Shown piece after piece: positions 8,205-16,494 of a stretch of DNA of 64,000 nt. Numbering within the stretch: position 1 is the first letter of the stretch; each line of letters starts with the position of its first letter. Below the pieces are notes generated by a model. That model saw only the letters and a list, made by a program, of their open reading frames with translations. It was not told the origin of the DNA and made no database searches. Position numbers and translations under genes: made by a program. Origin of the DNA: UBA7378 sp049611805 (lineage in GTDB: Bacteria > Pseudomonadota > Alphaproteobacteria > RS24); contig JBMZAX010000003.1 in the NCBI GenBank assembly GCA_049611805.1, positions 1 to 64,000 of the forward strand. The letters are read 5' to 3'.

Positions 8205-10028
8205 GTGTTCGAGGAACAAAGTTTTACGCGCGCGCGCTATGCATATCGGCTTGCAACAAAGCTGTTGCGACCCAGTGCCATTTCGAATTTGAAATTGACA
8301 CTGTCTTCAAAGGTGACCGACCGGCGCTCGATTTGTGACTGTCTGGAACAAAATGCCCTGACCTTGGGCGACAAATCCGCCATTCTTTTCGAAGACCGGG
8401 ACATCAGCTGGGCCGAGTTGAACATGCGGGTCAACCGGCTGGCCCATTATTTCAAATCGCGCGGGCTGGTGAAGGGCGATGCTGTCGCCATTAATATCGA
8501 AAACAGACCTGAGGTTATTATAACCGTGCTTGCCTGCCTGAAGCTGGGCGTGATTGCGGGCATGGTGAACACCCGCCAGACCGATGATGTGCTGGCGCAT
8601 TCGCTGAAGCTGATTAACCCCAAGCTTCTGGCGGTCGGTGCCGAGCAGGTGGAGAATATGTCGAGCCTTGAGGCCGGGTTTGCGAAGAATTTTTCGGACA
8701 AATTACTGTTTGTCGCCGATGGCGCACGCAACAAGGTGCCCGCCGGTTATACCGATCTCGAACCGGCCATTGCCGACCAGCCCACAAGCAATCCGGCCGA
8801 AACGCGCGAACTGCTTTTGGGTGACCCGTGTTATTATATTTGCACCTCCGGCACGACGGGGCTGCCCAAGGCGTCGATCACCACGCATTTGAAAGTTTTC
8901 CGCAGCGGCTCGCATATGGGGCTGACGGTGATGAACCTGACAAGCGATGATGTGTTTTATTGTGCGCTGCCGTTTTACCACAGCAATGCGCTCACGCTGG
9001 CTCTGTCAGGCACATTGATGAGCGGCGCAACACTGGCTATCGGGCGTAAGTTCAGCGCCAGCGGCTTTTGGGATGAATGCCGCCGCTATGGCGCGACGAC
9101 GTTTTGTTACATTGGCGAATTGCTGCGCTATCTGCTGACCCAGCCCGAACAGGCCAATGACCGCGATCATCAGGTGGTCAAAATACTTGGCAATGGTTTG
9201 CGTCCGGATATTTGGATGGCGTTCAAAAATCGTTTCGGCATTGACAGAATTCACGAATTTTACGGCGCTTCGGAAGGCAATAGCGCTTTTGTCAACATCT
9301 TCAACTTCGACAAAACCTGCGGATGGTCGCCGGGCAACAACAAAACATGGGCCGTTGTGGAATATGACATTGCCGATGACGAAGTTGTGCGCGCGCCCGA
9401 TGGTTCCATGAAAAAACTGGCACCGGGGGAGACCGGCCTTCTGATTATGAAAGTCAACGAGCAATATCCGTTTGACGGCTATACCGACCAGCAGGAATCG
9501 GAAAAGAAACTGTTCCGCGATGTGTTCGAGCCCGGCGATTGCTGGTTCAATAGCGGCGACCTTGTTATGCGCCAGCCCTTCGGCCACATTCAGTTTGCCG
9601 ACCGCATTGGCGATACGTTCAGATGGCAGGGCGAAAATGTTGCCACCACGGAAGTCGAGGGCGCGGTGGCCGATTGGCCCGAAGCCGAGGATGCGGTGGT
9701 GTATGGCGTGAGCGTGCCCGGACGCGACGGCAGATGCGGCATGTTGTATGTGACGCCGCGCGCGGGCAGTGCGATGGAACTGGCAGCTCTGCCCGAACTT
9801 TTGCGCAGTCGTCTGCCGGGCTATGCGGTGCCAAGATTTTTGCGTGTCGGGCGGGCGACCAGCCTGACGGGAACGTTCAAATATCAAAAAAGCCAATTGA
9901 AAAAAGAAGCCTATGATTGCGGCAGTCTTGATGATGATATTTTCTTCCTCGCGCCCGCATCGGACGCATTCGTCAAGCTGACGCCCGATTTACAAAAACA
10001 AATTGATGCTGGCGAGGTGCGCCTCTAG
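8205..10028 (+). CDS. FATP-type long-chain/very-long-chain acyl-CoA synthetase
   Basis: AMP-forming acyl-CoA ligase of 607 residues. The ATP/AMP motif YICTSGTTGLPK begins near residue 211. The FATP-like features EFYGASEGN and GDTFRWQGENVATTEVE and the C-terminal LTGTFKYQK motif, with its catalytic Lys, are present. This subfamily (fatty acid transport protein/SLC27-like) activates long-chain fatty acids, bile acids or sterol side chains; the exact substrate is not readable. The GTG start at 8205 is set by AAGGAGAG at 8191-8198. It opens the accessory metabolic region and is followed by a serine hydrolase gene. Confidence 0.9.
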   Translation: MFEEQSFTRARYAYRLATKLLRPSAISNLKLTLSSKVTDRRSICDCLEQNALTLGDKSAILFEDRDISWAELNMRVNRLAHYFKSRGLVKGDAVAINIENRPEVIITVLACLKLGVIAGMVNTRQTDDVLAHSLKLINPKLLAVGAEQVENMSSLEAGFAKNFSDKLLFVADGARNKVPAGYTDLEPAIADQPTSNPAETRELLLGDPCYYICTSGTTGLPKASITTHLKVFRSGSHMGLTVMNLTSDDVFYCALPFYHSNALTLALSGTLMSGATLAIGRKFSASGFWDECRRYGATTFCYIGELLRYLLTQPEQANDRDHQVVKILGNGLRPDIWMAFKNRFGIDRIHEFYGASEGNSAFVNIFNFDKTCGWSPGNNKTWAVVEYDIADDEVVRAPDGSMKKLAPGETGLLIMKVNEQYPFDGYTDQQESEKKLFRDVFEPGDCWFNSGDLVMRQPFGHIQFADRIGDTFRWQGENVATTEVEGAVADWPEAEDAVVYGVSVPGRDGRCGMLYVTPRAGSAMELAALPELLRSRLPGYAVPRFLRVGRATSLTGTFKYQKSQLKKEAYDCGSLDDDIFFLAPASDAFVKLTPDLQKQIDAGEVRL

Positions 10029-10077
10029 CATCGGGGGTTAGGGTGCCAATCAAAATCGGTTTAAGGGGGAAAGCGAA

Positions 10078-11229
10078 ATGTATGAGAAAATAAAGGGTGA
10101 ACTTGAGGCGACACTGCAGGCACACAAAATACCTTTTGCCAGTTTCGGGGTGACGGATGCGCGCGAAACGCGCATGCACACCCATATCGGCTCGGTGGGG
10201 GCAACCGCGCTTGACGACACTCATATTTTCCGTATCGCTTCCATGACAAAGCCGATCGTCACCCTTGCGGCATTGCAATTGGTGGCGCGCGGTGATTTGC
10301 GCCTCGACCAGCCGGTGAAGGAAATTTTGCCGGAACTGGGGGAGGTGCAAGTAGTCAACCGCAAGGGCGATGAATGGGTCTATGCGCCTCAGGCACGCGA
10401 CATGACACTGCACCATCTTCTGACCCACACATCCGGCTTTGCCTATGATTTTCATTCTGAATTGATCGCCGAACTGGTTGCGCAGGAAAAACTGGCCCCC
10501 GTTGCCAGCGACAATGAGGCGTTTTTGTCGGCACCGTTGATTTTCCAGCCCGGCGAGAATTGGGAATATGGCATCAACATTGATTGGGCCGGTAAGATTG
10601 TCGAAAAAATCAGCGGGCTTGACCTTAACGAATATGTCAAAGCGCATATTTTGCGCCCCTTGGGAATGACGCAGACCAGTTTTTCAATCAGCGACCTTGA
10701 TGGTGATGCGCTGGTTCCCTTGGCGTTGCGCGATGATGACGGCAATCTGAGCGATGTTTCCGAATTGATGCCGAACGTGACCGACGGCCCATTTCTTGGC
10801 GGTGGCGGCCTTTATTCAAATGTCGGCGATTACATGAAGTTTATGCGCATGATGCTGCAAAACGGGCAGGGGCCGGACGGGGAAATTCTGCCGGCCGATA
10901 TGGTGCGCGCCATGTTTACCAACCAGATTGGTGGCATGCAGCTTGGGCACATGCCGTCCCGCAATCCGATGCTGGCAAAATCCTTTGCCTGGTTTGAAGG
11001 CACCACGATGAGGTGGGGTTATGGCTTGATGCTGAACGAAACCGAAGTGGCGGGGCGTCGTTCGGCCGGAGCGGGGGCATGGTCGGGGCTTTACAACACA
11101 TATTTCTCGATTGACCCGACGCGCCAAACCGCATGCGTGGTCATGATGCAAATGTTGCCGGTTTACAATGAAGCAACGCTGGCGGTTTTTGACACATTTG
11201 AGCGTGCGGTCTATTCCGCCGCTTCCTGA
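10078..11229 (+). CDS. Serine hydrolase of the class C beta-lactamase/esterase family
   Basis: 383 residues. The SxxK nucleophile/base motif is S55-M-T-K58 (IASMTKP), a candidate YxN-like element lies at Y164-G-I-N167, and GGGGLYSN follows in the C-terminal half. This is the EstB-type branch of the beta-lactamase family, in which most members are esterases or transesterases rather than antibiotic-hydrolysing enzymes. No signal peptide is seen, so it is likely cytoplasmic, which argues against beta-lactam resistance. It lies 49 bp after the acyl-CoA synthetase on the same strand and is closed by a small hairpin terminator. Confidence 0.87.
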   Translation: MYEKIKGELEATLQAHKIPFASFGVTDARETRMHTHIGSVGATALDDTHIFRIASMTKPIVTLAALQLVARGDLRLDQPVKEILPELGEVQVVNRKGDEWVYAPQARDMTLHHLLTHTSGFAYDFHSELIAELVAQEKLAPVASDNEAFLSAPLIFQPGENWEYGINIDWAGKIVEKISGLDLNEYVKAHILRPLGMTQTSFSISDLDGDALVPLALRDDDGNLSDVSELMPNVTDGPFLGGGGLYSNVGDYMKFMRMMLQNGQGPDGEILPADMVRAMFTNQIGGMQLGHMPSRNPMLAKSFAWFEGTTMRWGYGLMLNETEVAGRRSAGAGAWSGLYNTYFSIDPTRQTACVVMMQMLPVYNEATLAVFDTFERAVYSAAS

Positions 11230-11263
11230 ATTTTTCGCCTTTCCCGTAAAATGAACATAAATA

Positions 11264-11284
11264 CCCCAAATTCTTTGGGGTTTT
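11264..11284 (+). terminator. Probable rho-independent terminator
   Basis: CCCCAAA and TTTGGGG form a seven-pair stem with a TTC loop, followed by TTTTC. It lies 35 bp after the serine hydrolase stop and before the next gene's ribosome binding site. The stem is short and the T-run has only four T residues, so termination may be partial. Confidence 0.5.
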
Positions 11285-11340
11285 CGTGGGGCGGGCCGAC
11301 GCGCCATAGTAACAACCTAGCATTTCAGGGGGGATATATA

Positions 11341-12072
11341 ATGCGTAGTTTAATCATTTCCTTAGTCACACTTATGGGTTTGGCCGCCCAAGGCATGTTG
11401 CCGGCAAATGCCAATGCAATCTGGGTCGATTATCAGGTTGTTGTTGACCCCGCAAAGCAGGGCACGGTGGTTTCCGCTTTCAACAAATATAAAACAACCC
11501 GGACCGGAAGCGCTTTTCCGGGCGTTATGTTTCTGAACGCACAAGTTGCAAACGGTGCGAACCCGGCCACACACAATCTTGCTGTTGTTTATAACGACCA
11601 GAAAGAATGGGAAACGCGCTCGGCATCCATTGCTTCCAGCCCAGATTTTCTGCAGTTTCAGGCAGCTCTGGCATCATCGGGTCAGATCGTTTCAGAAACC
11701 GTTTACGAGCATGTTGTCGGCTTCGGTAAAAATGCCGCCGACAGCAAGCAGTTTATCGGATATGCGGTGAATGTGCGCAATGCGGCGCGTTATGCCGAGC
11801 TTATGCAGGGCACGGCCGACGGGCCGGACTCGCTGTCCAGCATTGCAAGCATTGACCTGTGGGCCGTCAAAGCCGGCGGGCAGCCGGGCGTTACGCATAT
11901 TGTCGTCATCGGCGTTGAAAGCCGGGCGGATTATCTGAACGACCCGCTTACTTTGCGCGTTATGCCGCCTTTCCAAAGGCAGCTGGACCGTGTGCGCGAG
12001 ATTGTTGGTGTGAGCTATGTCGATAATATTGCGACCACCGGACAGTTGGGAAGCGCAGATATTCGCAAGTAA
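11341..12072 (+). CDS. Secreted protein of unknown function with an internal duplication
   Basis: 243 residues from the ATG at 11341, which is preceded by AGGGGGG (11328-11334) and gives a clear signal peptide (about residues 1-25, ending ANANA). I do not recognise the family. The mature part appears to be two similar halves: each opens with a beta strand (DYQVVVD; GYAVNV), has a Pro/Thr/His strand (NPATHNLAVVY; QPGVTHIVVIG), and a helix around FQ (FLQFQAAL; PPFQRQLDRV). This pattern resembles a tandem dimeric alpha/beta-barrel (ferredoxin-like) fold, which is inference. It stands alone, flanked by two terminator-like hairpins. Confidence 0.75.
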   Translation: MRSLIISLVTLMGLAAQGMLPANANAIWVDYQVVVDPAKQGTVVSAFNKYKTTRTGSAFPGVMFLNAQVANGANPATHNLAVVYNDQKEWETRSASIASSPDFLQFQAALASSGQIVSETVYEHVVGFGKNAADSKQFIGYAVNVRNAARYAELMQGTADGPDSLSSIASIDLWAVKAGGQPGVTHIVVIGVESRADYLNDPLTLRVMPPFQRQLDRVREIVGVSYVDNIATTGQLGSADIRK

Positions 12073-12090
12073 ACGACCCAATTTTTAAGA

Positions 12091-12119
12091 GGGGGACAGC
12101 ATTGCTGTTCCCCTTTTTT
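12091..12119 (+). terminator. Rho-independent terminator
   Basis: A GC-rich stem (GGGGGACAGCA pairing with TGCTGTTCCCC, with one bulge) is followed by six T residues, A, and a further T-run. It lies 18 bp after the stop of the secreted-protein gene. Confidence 0.8.
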
Positions 12120-12187
12120 ATTTTTTCATTTCGGTGACGGAAATTTTTTCACCGTTGCGTAGAACAAAGACCCTATCGGAGGAATTC

Positions 12188-13198
12188 ATGAAAAAAGTAC
12201 TCGTCACCGGAGCCACCGGCTTTATCGGTTTGCATTGTATCCACCAGCTGCTTGAACAGGGCTATGGCGTGCGTGGCACATTGCGCAGTCAATCGCGCGC
12301 GCAGGAAGTGCGCGACGGCCTGACGGCAACCGGCGTTGATATTGCCAATCTGGAACTGGTCGAGGCCGATCTCTTGAAAGATGACGGATGGGAAGAGGCT
12401 GTCACCGGCATGGATTACATACTGCATGTGGCCTCGCCCTTCATTATCGGCATGCCGAAACATGAAAATGATTTGATCCGTCCCGCTGTCGAGGGAACCG
12501 AGCGCGTGCTTTCCGCCGCGATTGTCAAGAAAGTGAAAAAGGTCGTTCTGACTTCTTCGTGTGCGGCCATTGTCGATACGTTTGATGGCAAACAGAATTT
12601 CACCGAGGATGACTGGTCAAATGCCGATCATCCCAAAATCGCCGCCTATACCAAGAGCAAAACGCTGGCCGAGCGTCGCGCGTGGGAAATTGTCGAAGCC
12701 CAAACCGGCACAAGGCAGACAAAGCTGGTGGTTATCAATCCGGCCGGCGTCGTCGGCCCGACCCTGACGGATGATCTGGGCACATCGAATGTGTTCATCA
12801 AGAAAATTATCTGTGGCGAGGTGCCCGGTGCCGTCAATATGCATCTGGGATTTGTGGATGTGCGTGACGTTGCCAGCGCGCATATTGCCGCCATGACCAG
12901 CACCAAAGCCAATGGTCAGCGTTTCATCATCAGCGAGCGCGAGTTCTGGTTTTCCGATATTTGCCGGCTTTTGCGTGATGCGGGCTACACTAAGGCGCCT
13001 ACGCGAATGGTGCCCAACTGGTTGGTGCGCATGATCGGCCTGTTTGACGGTGAGATGAAGCAGATTGCCTCGCTCTTGGGTGAAGAGCGTTACACCCCGG
13101 CCGACAAAGCGCGCGATATTTTGAAATGGAAGCCGCGCAATGCGGCGGACGCGCTCGTCGAAACGGCGCATCAGTTGAACGAACGCGGGCTCGTCTAG
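12188..13198 (+). CDS. NAD(P)-dependent epimerase/reductase, dihydroflavonol-4-reductase-like
   Basis: Extended short-chain dehydrogenase of 336 residues. The Rossmann motif GATGFIG lies at residues 7-13. The catalytic YxxxK is Y154-T-K-S-K158, preceded by LTSSCAA. The GVVGPTLTDDLGTSN and GFVDVRDVASAH signatures are those of DFR-like aldehyde/ketone reductases. GGAGG at 12178-12182 sets the start; an in-frame start at 12134 is not supported. Its substrate is unknown, but its place among acyl-CoA and ketone-processing genes suggests reduction of a carbonyl in that pathway. Confidence 0.88.
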   Translation: MKKVLVTGATGFIGLHCIHQLLEQGYGVRGTLRSQSRAQEVRDGLTATGVDIANLELVEADLLKDDGWEEAVTGMDYILHVASPFIIGMPKHENDLIRPAVEGTERVLSAAIVKKVKKVVLTSSCAAIVDTFDGKQNFTEDDWSNADHPKIAAYTKSKTLAERRAWEIVEAQTGTRQTKLVVINPAGVVGPTLTDDLGTSNVFIKKIICGEVPGAVNMHLGFVDVRDVASAHIAAMTSTKANGQRFIISEREFWFSDICRLLRDAGYTKAPTRMVPNWLVRMIGLFDGEMKQIASLLGEERYTPADKARDILKWKPRNAADALVETAHQLNERGLV

Positions 13199-13228
13199 GG
13201 GGTTTCGGTCCGGTTGGGCTTGTTGCGT

Positions 13229-13675
13229 CTAGTGGCAGGCTTTGCCATGCGCCTTCAGCCGCCAATAATTATATGGCAGCGGGGTCACATAGCCGGCAAT
13301 GAGCATGAGCGGCACAACCCACCAGGTAAGCACAGCGCCACCGGTCAGGGCGACGTCGACAAGGTTCATTGCCGCTTCCATTGAGACCATGGAAATCAGC
13401 GACATGCCGATGGCTGTTCTGAACGCGGCGCGCAAAGCCATTTGCCGCGTCAGGATAATTGTTTCCAGTGCAATGGAGGTGATGAGCCCGTTGACAATGG
13501 CGAGGCTCATAATCGCCCAGACCGGCCAGCCTATGCCCGTCACTTGAAAATAATAGATGGTTCCCAAATCACCGATCGCGCATCCGGCGAGGCACCAGGC
13601 CGTATTGCGCATGGCCTGTTGCCATGTGTGTTTACACGTCCATGTAAACTTTGCAGGTGATAATGTCTGCTCCAT
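13229..13675 (-). CDS. DUF4396 integral membrane protein
   Basis: 148-residue polytopic protein with about four transmembrane helices. The N-terminal WQQAMRNTAWCLAGCAIGD and C-terminal PLPYNYWRLKAHGKACH match my memory of the DUF4396 family, in which an invariant Cys-containing GC-IGD helix and a terminal Cys-His are conserved. Function is unknown; conserved Cys and His in membrane helices suggest metal or copper binding, but that is speculation. It converges on the DFR-like gene and is divergent from the ABC operon that follows. Confidence 0.75.
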   Translation of the reverse strand: MEQTLSPAKFTWTCKHTWQQAMRNTAWCLAGCAIGDLGTIYYFQVTGIGWPVWAIMSLAIVNGLITSIALETIILTRQMALRAAFRTAIGMSLISMVSMEAAMNLVDVALTGGAVLTWWVVPLMLIAGYVTPLPYNYWRLKAHGKACH

Positions 13676-13779
13676 GATGGCAGTTTATCACAAGGCGCGG
13701 GCATAAAAAAATTCAAAGCCGCTGTGGAAAATGATATTCTATTTAAAATTAACAATTTTCAACCTCCGACGAAACGCTG

Positions 13780-14469
13780 ATGACACTCCAGATTGACGAT
13801 TTGCAATTCGGTTACGCCGGTTCCGGCGGGTTTCACCTCCGCGTGCCGTCACTGACACTGGAGGCGGGCACAAGCTGTCTTTTGCTGGGGCCGTCGGGCA
13901 GTGGCAAATCCACTTTTCTAAGTCTTTTGGCCGGTGTTCTGTCAGCCGAGCATGGGCGTATCGCGCTTGCGGGCCAAGATATGTCGCAGCTTTCGGGCGC
14001 GCGTATGGACAGGTTTCGCGGCACGCATATCGGCTTTATCTACCAGACGCTCAATCTGATACCGTGGTTGAGCGTGCGCGAAAATATTGCGCTGGGTCTG
14101 GCTTTTGCCCCGCAACGCCGCGCCCGCCTGAATGCGAGTATTGCCGATACGATTACCGATTTCATGACGCGGCTTGATTTGGACGCGGGCGCATTTGGCG
14201 ACCAACCGGCCGGGCTGCTCAGCCTCGGTCAACAGCAGCGCGTGGCCGCCGCCCGCGCATTGGTCGGCGCGCCGGATTTAGTGCTGGCCGACGAGCCCAG
14301 CTCGGCGCTGGATGCGGCGAATACCGAAAAGTTTTTCGACCTGCTTATGGCCGGGCTTGACCGGCAACGGCAGGTATTGCTGGTGGTCAGCCATGATGCG
14401 CGCCTCGCCCCGCGTTTCGACCGCGTGATTAACATGGAAGACCTCACAGCCGGGAGTGCGCCCCGATGA
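13780..14469 (+). CDS. ABC transporter ATPase (MacB/LolD type)
   Basis: 229-residue nucleotide-binding subunit. Walker A GPSGSGKST spans residues 37-45, the Q-loop is in YQTLNL, the signature reads LSLGQQQR (near 149), Walker B is LVLADEPSSALD, and the switch His is in VVSHDAR. This subgroup drives FtsX-fold permeases that perform periplasmic mechanotransmission rather than classical import. The stop overlaps the start of the permease gene (ATGA). No convincing Shine-Dalgarno is present. The 13727-13760 region upstream is AT-rich and is where a promoter or metal-responsive operator would be expected; I could not find a clean dyad there. Confidence 0.92.
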   Translation: MTLQIDDLQFGYAGSGGFHLRVPSLTLEAGTSCLLLGPSGSGKSTFLSLLAGVLSAEHGRIALAGQDMSQLSGARMDRFRGTHIGFIYQTLNLIPWLSVRENIALGLAFAPQRRARLNASIADTITDFMTRLDLDAGAFGDQPAGLLSLGQQQRVAAARALVGAPDLVLADEPSSALDAANTEKFFDLLMAGLDRQRQVLLVVSHDARLAPRFDRVINMEDLTAGSAPR

Positions 14470-15899
14470 ATGCACAAATGCTCACATTATTGCGCGGGTC
14501 ACTTGCCAATCGGGCGTTCAGCCTCGCCCTGATTGTCGTGACGCTGGCATGCGCCGTGGCGCTTTATGTCGGCGTGCAAAATGTCCAGCGTCTGACGCGG
14601 GCAAGTTTTGAAAACAGCATTTCCGGCGTCGATCTGGTGGTCGCCGCGCGCGGCTCGGATGTTCAAATTCTGCTCAATACGGTTTTTGGCCTTGGGGCCA
14701 GCGGCAATCTTGTTTCGGATGAAACCGTGGCGGCGGTGGCAGACATGCCCGAAGTCGCGTGGGTCGTGCCTTTGGCGCTGGGCGACAGTCATCGCGGCTT
14801 TCGGGTGCTGGGAACCGCGCCGGAATTTTTCGACCGCGTGATGCCTGCGCCGTCAGGCGGCGCTTTGTTCGTGGCCGGTGGCCCGTTTGAGCAAGTTTTG
14901 GAAGCCGTGGTCGGGGCCGATGTTGCCGCGGCGCTGGGCTATCAACCCGGTGACAAAATCGTTTTGCAGCATGGGCTCGGAGATTATGGCGCGGCGCATG
15001 ATGATTTGCCGTTTCGGGTGCATGGGGTTTTGGCCCGCACGGGCACACCGTTCGACCGCACCGTGCTGGTGTCGGTTGAGGCGATTGAGGCCATTCACCG
15101 CGGCTGGCGCAACGGCCAGCAGCTTGTGGAACTGTCGCCGGAGCAGGTGGAAAAACCGAAACATGCGCATGAAGATGAGCATCACGAGGATGAACACCAC
15201 GAAGATGAACATCATCACGAGGATGAACACCACGAAGATGAACATCACGAGGATGAGCATCACGAAGATGAACATCACGAGGTTGAGCATCACGAGGATG
15301 AGCATCACGAGGATGAGCATCACGACCATGCCCATGCCGGAGGTCTTGATGCGCTGGACGGCTTTTTTGTCGGCCTGACAGAGCGGCGCAATATTGTGCG
15401 CGTACAGCGCAAAATCGCCGATTATGAGCCTGAGCCCCTGACCGCCGTGATACCCGGTGTGACGCTGGCTCAAATCTGGCAGATAATCGGCGTCGCAGAT
15501 CGCGGTTTTCGCGCGGTCAGTCTCTTGGTCGTCGCGCTGGTGCTGCTGGCCATGACCGCCATGACCGTGCTGAGCACCGACAGCCGCCGCCGCGAAATGG
15601 CCATTTTGCGCGCCTTGGGTGCATCGCCCTCCGTGCTGGTCGGGCTTATTCTGGCCGAAGCGCTGTTTCTTGCCATTTGCGCCTCGGTGTTGGGGCTGGG
15701 GCTTGCCGTCGGGGTCAGCGCGCTGGCCCAGCAATGGCTTACCCAGACCATCGGTCTGGTGGCAACCGGCATGCTGCCCGGCTGGCAGGAAATGCTCATC
15801 GTCGCCTATATTATTCCCGCCGCGCTGGTTGCCGGCCTCGTCCCGGCCTTGCGCCTTTATCGGCGCACGGTGCAGGATGGCATTATGGTGGAACGCTGA
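14466..15899 (+). CDS. FtsX-fold ABC permease with a long His/Asp/Glu repeat
   Basis: 477-residue MacB/FtsX-type permease. One N-terminal membrane helix (about 16-37) is followed by a large periplasmic domain and three C-terminal helices (about 350-373, 395-425, 446-468). Residues about 234-290 in the periplasmic part are a repeat of HHEDE units holding 25 histidines, clearly suited to binding zinc, nickel or copper. RREMAILRALGAS before the third helix is the standard coupling element. It is co-translated with the ATPase upstream and the DUF3299 gene downstream. The His insert is an unusual addition for this permease family. Confidence 0.9.
   Translation: MNAQMLTLLRGSLANRAFSLALIVVTLACAVALYVGVQNVQRLTRASFENSISGVDLVVAARGSDVQILLNTVFGLGASGNLVSDETVAAVADMPEVAWVVPLALGDSHRGFRVLGTAPEFFDRVMPAPSGGALFVAGGPFEQVLEAVVGADVAAALGYQPGDKIVLQHGLGDYGAAHDDLPFRVHGVLARTGTPFDRTVLVSVEAIEAIHRGWRNGQQLVELSPEQVEKPKHAHEDEHHEDEHHEDEHHHEDEHHEDEHHEDEHHEDEHHEVEHHEDEHHEDEHHDHAHAGGLDALDGFFVGLTERRNIVRVQRKIADYEPEPLTAVIPGVTLAQIWQIIGVADRGFRAVSLLVVALVLLAMTAMTVLSTDSRRREMAILRALGASPSVLVGLILAEALFLAICASVLGLGLAVGVSALAQQWLTQTIGLVATGMLPGWQEMLIVAYIIPAALVAGLVPALRLYRRTVQDGIMVER
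15165..15336 (+). repeat. 15-bp in-frame tandem repeat encoding HHEDE units
   Basis: About ten degenerate copies of a 15-bp unit (for example CATCACGAGGATGAG) lie in frame inside the permease gene. Third-position variation (GAA/GAG, CAC/CAT), one extra CAT codon and one GAT to GTT change distinguish copies. Units are multiples of three, so copy-number change would alter the metal-binding length without a frameshift. Confidence 0.95.
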
Positions 15900-16465
15900 T
15901 GCGACATTTTTTGACGAGCCTTGCGCTGTGCTTTTTGCTGTTTACCGGCCCGCCGGGGGGCGCGCCGCGCGCCGAGCCCGCCCTGCCAACGACTTACGTG
16001 ACCGATTGGGCCCATCTCATGCCGGCGGGTCTTTACGACTTTATTCCGCTTGAGGGCATGAGCGCGTCTGACTGGGCCGACCCCGATTTTCAGCAGAAAA
16101 TTCTGGATGCCGAACGCAAAATTCGCCCTGAGCTGAACAAGGTCGCCGTTGTTTTGCCCGGCTATATGGTGCCGCTTGTTTATGAGGGCACGGATGTGTT
16201 CGAGTTTTTGCTGGTGCCCAGTGCGGGCCAGTGCATTCATGTGCCGCCGCCGCCCGTCAACCAGACCATCTTCATCAAACTTGACGCGCCGACGCGCATG
16301 CGCACCTATGGCGAACCGGTTATCGTGCAGGGGAAATTGAGCACCACCGGCGCGGTGACCGAATATACCGATACGGGCTATCGCATATTGGCAGATGAGG
16401 TTGTCGATTTCAGTTTCGATGAATTGGATATCCGCCTGTCGGCCGTTGAAGGCGCGGCGAATTAG
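15899..16465 (+). CDS. Secreted DUF3299 protein, partner of the ABC transporter
   Basis: 188 residues starting at an ATG that overlaps the permease stop (TGATG). A signal peptide (about 1-25, ending PRAEP) precedes a DUF3299-type domain with the segments DFIPLEGM, LPGYMVPLVYE, FLLVPSAGQCIHVPPPPVNQ and MRTYGEPVIVQGKL. As I recall, DUF3299 proteins occur next to MacB-like ABC genes, including a zinc-responsive Pseudomonas aeruginosa operon (PA4063-PA4066). The conserved Cys-His in GQCIHVPPPP could bind metal. A periplasmic job beside the His-rich permease is inferred from operon position. Confidence 0.85.
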   Translation: MRHFLTSLALCFLLFTGPPGGAPRAEPALPTTYVTDWAHLMPAGLYDFIPLEGMSASDWADPDFQQKILDAERKIRPELNKVAVVLPGYMVPLVYEGTDVFEFLLVPSAGQCIHVPPPPVNQTIFIKLDAPTRMRTYGEPVIVQGKLSTTGAVTEYTDTGYRILADEVVDFSFDELDIRLSAVEGAAN

Positions 16466-16494
16466 GATTTGCCGCAAAGGCAAGGGAGACAAAA

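Noticed and set aside
10078..11229. Antibiotic-resistance beta-lactamase
   Set aside because: It has SxxK but no signal peptide and sits among lipid and ketone genes; the EstB-type esterase reading is better supported.
13727..13760. Zur-box operator upstream of the ABC operon
   Set aside because: The stretch is AT-rich with a GATAT half, but I cannot see the inverted second half required of an alphaproteobacterial Zur site.
15165..15336. CRISPR-like array
   Set aside because: The 15-bp units have no spacers and are in frame within a gene.
14853..15734. A minus-strand frame with repeated Met/Leu/Val units opposite the permease
   Set aside because: It is the mirror image of the His-rich repeat; the plus-strand gene has overlaps with both neighbours and clear membrane segments.
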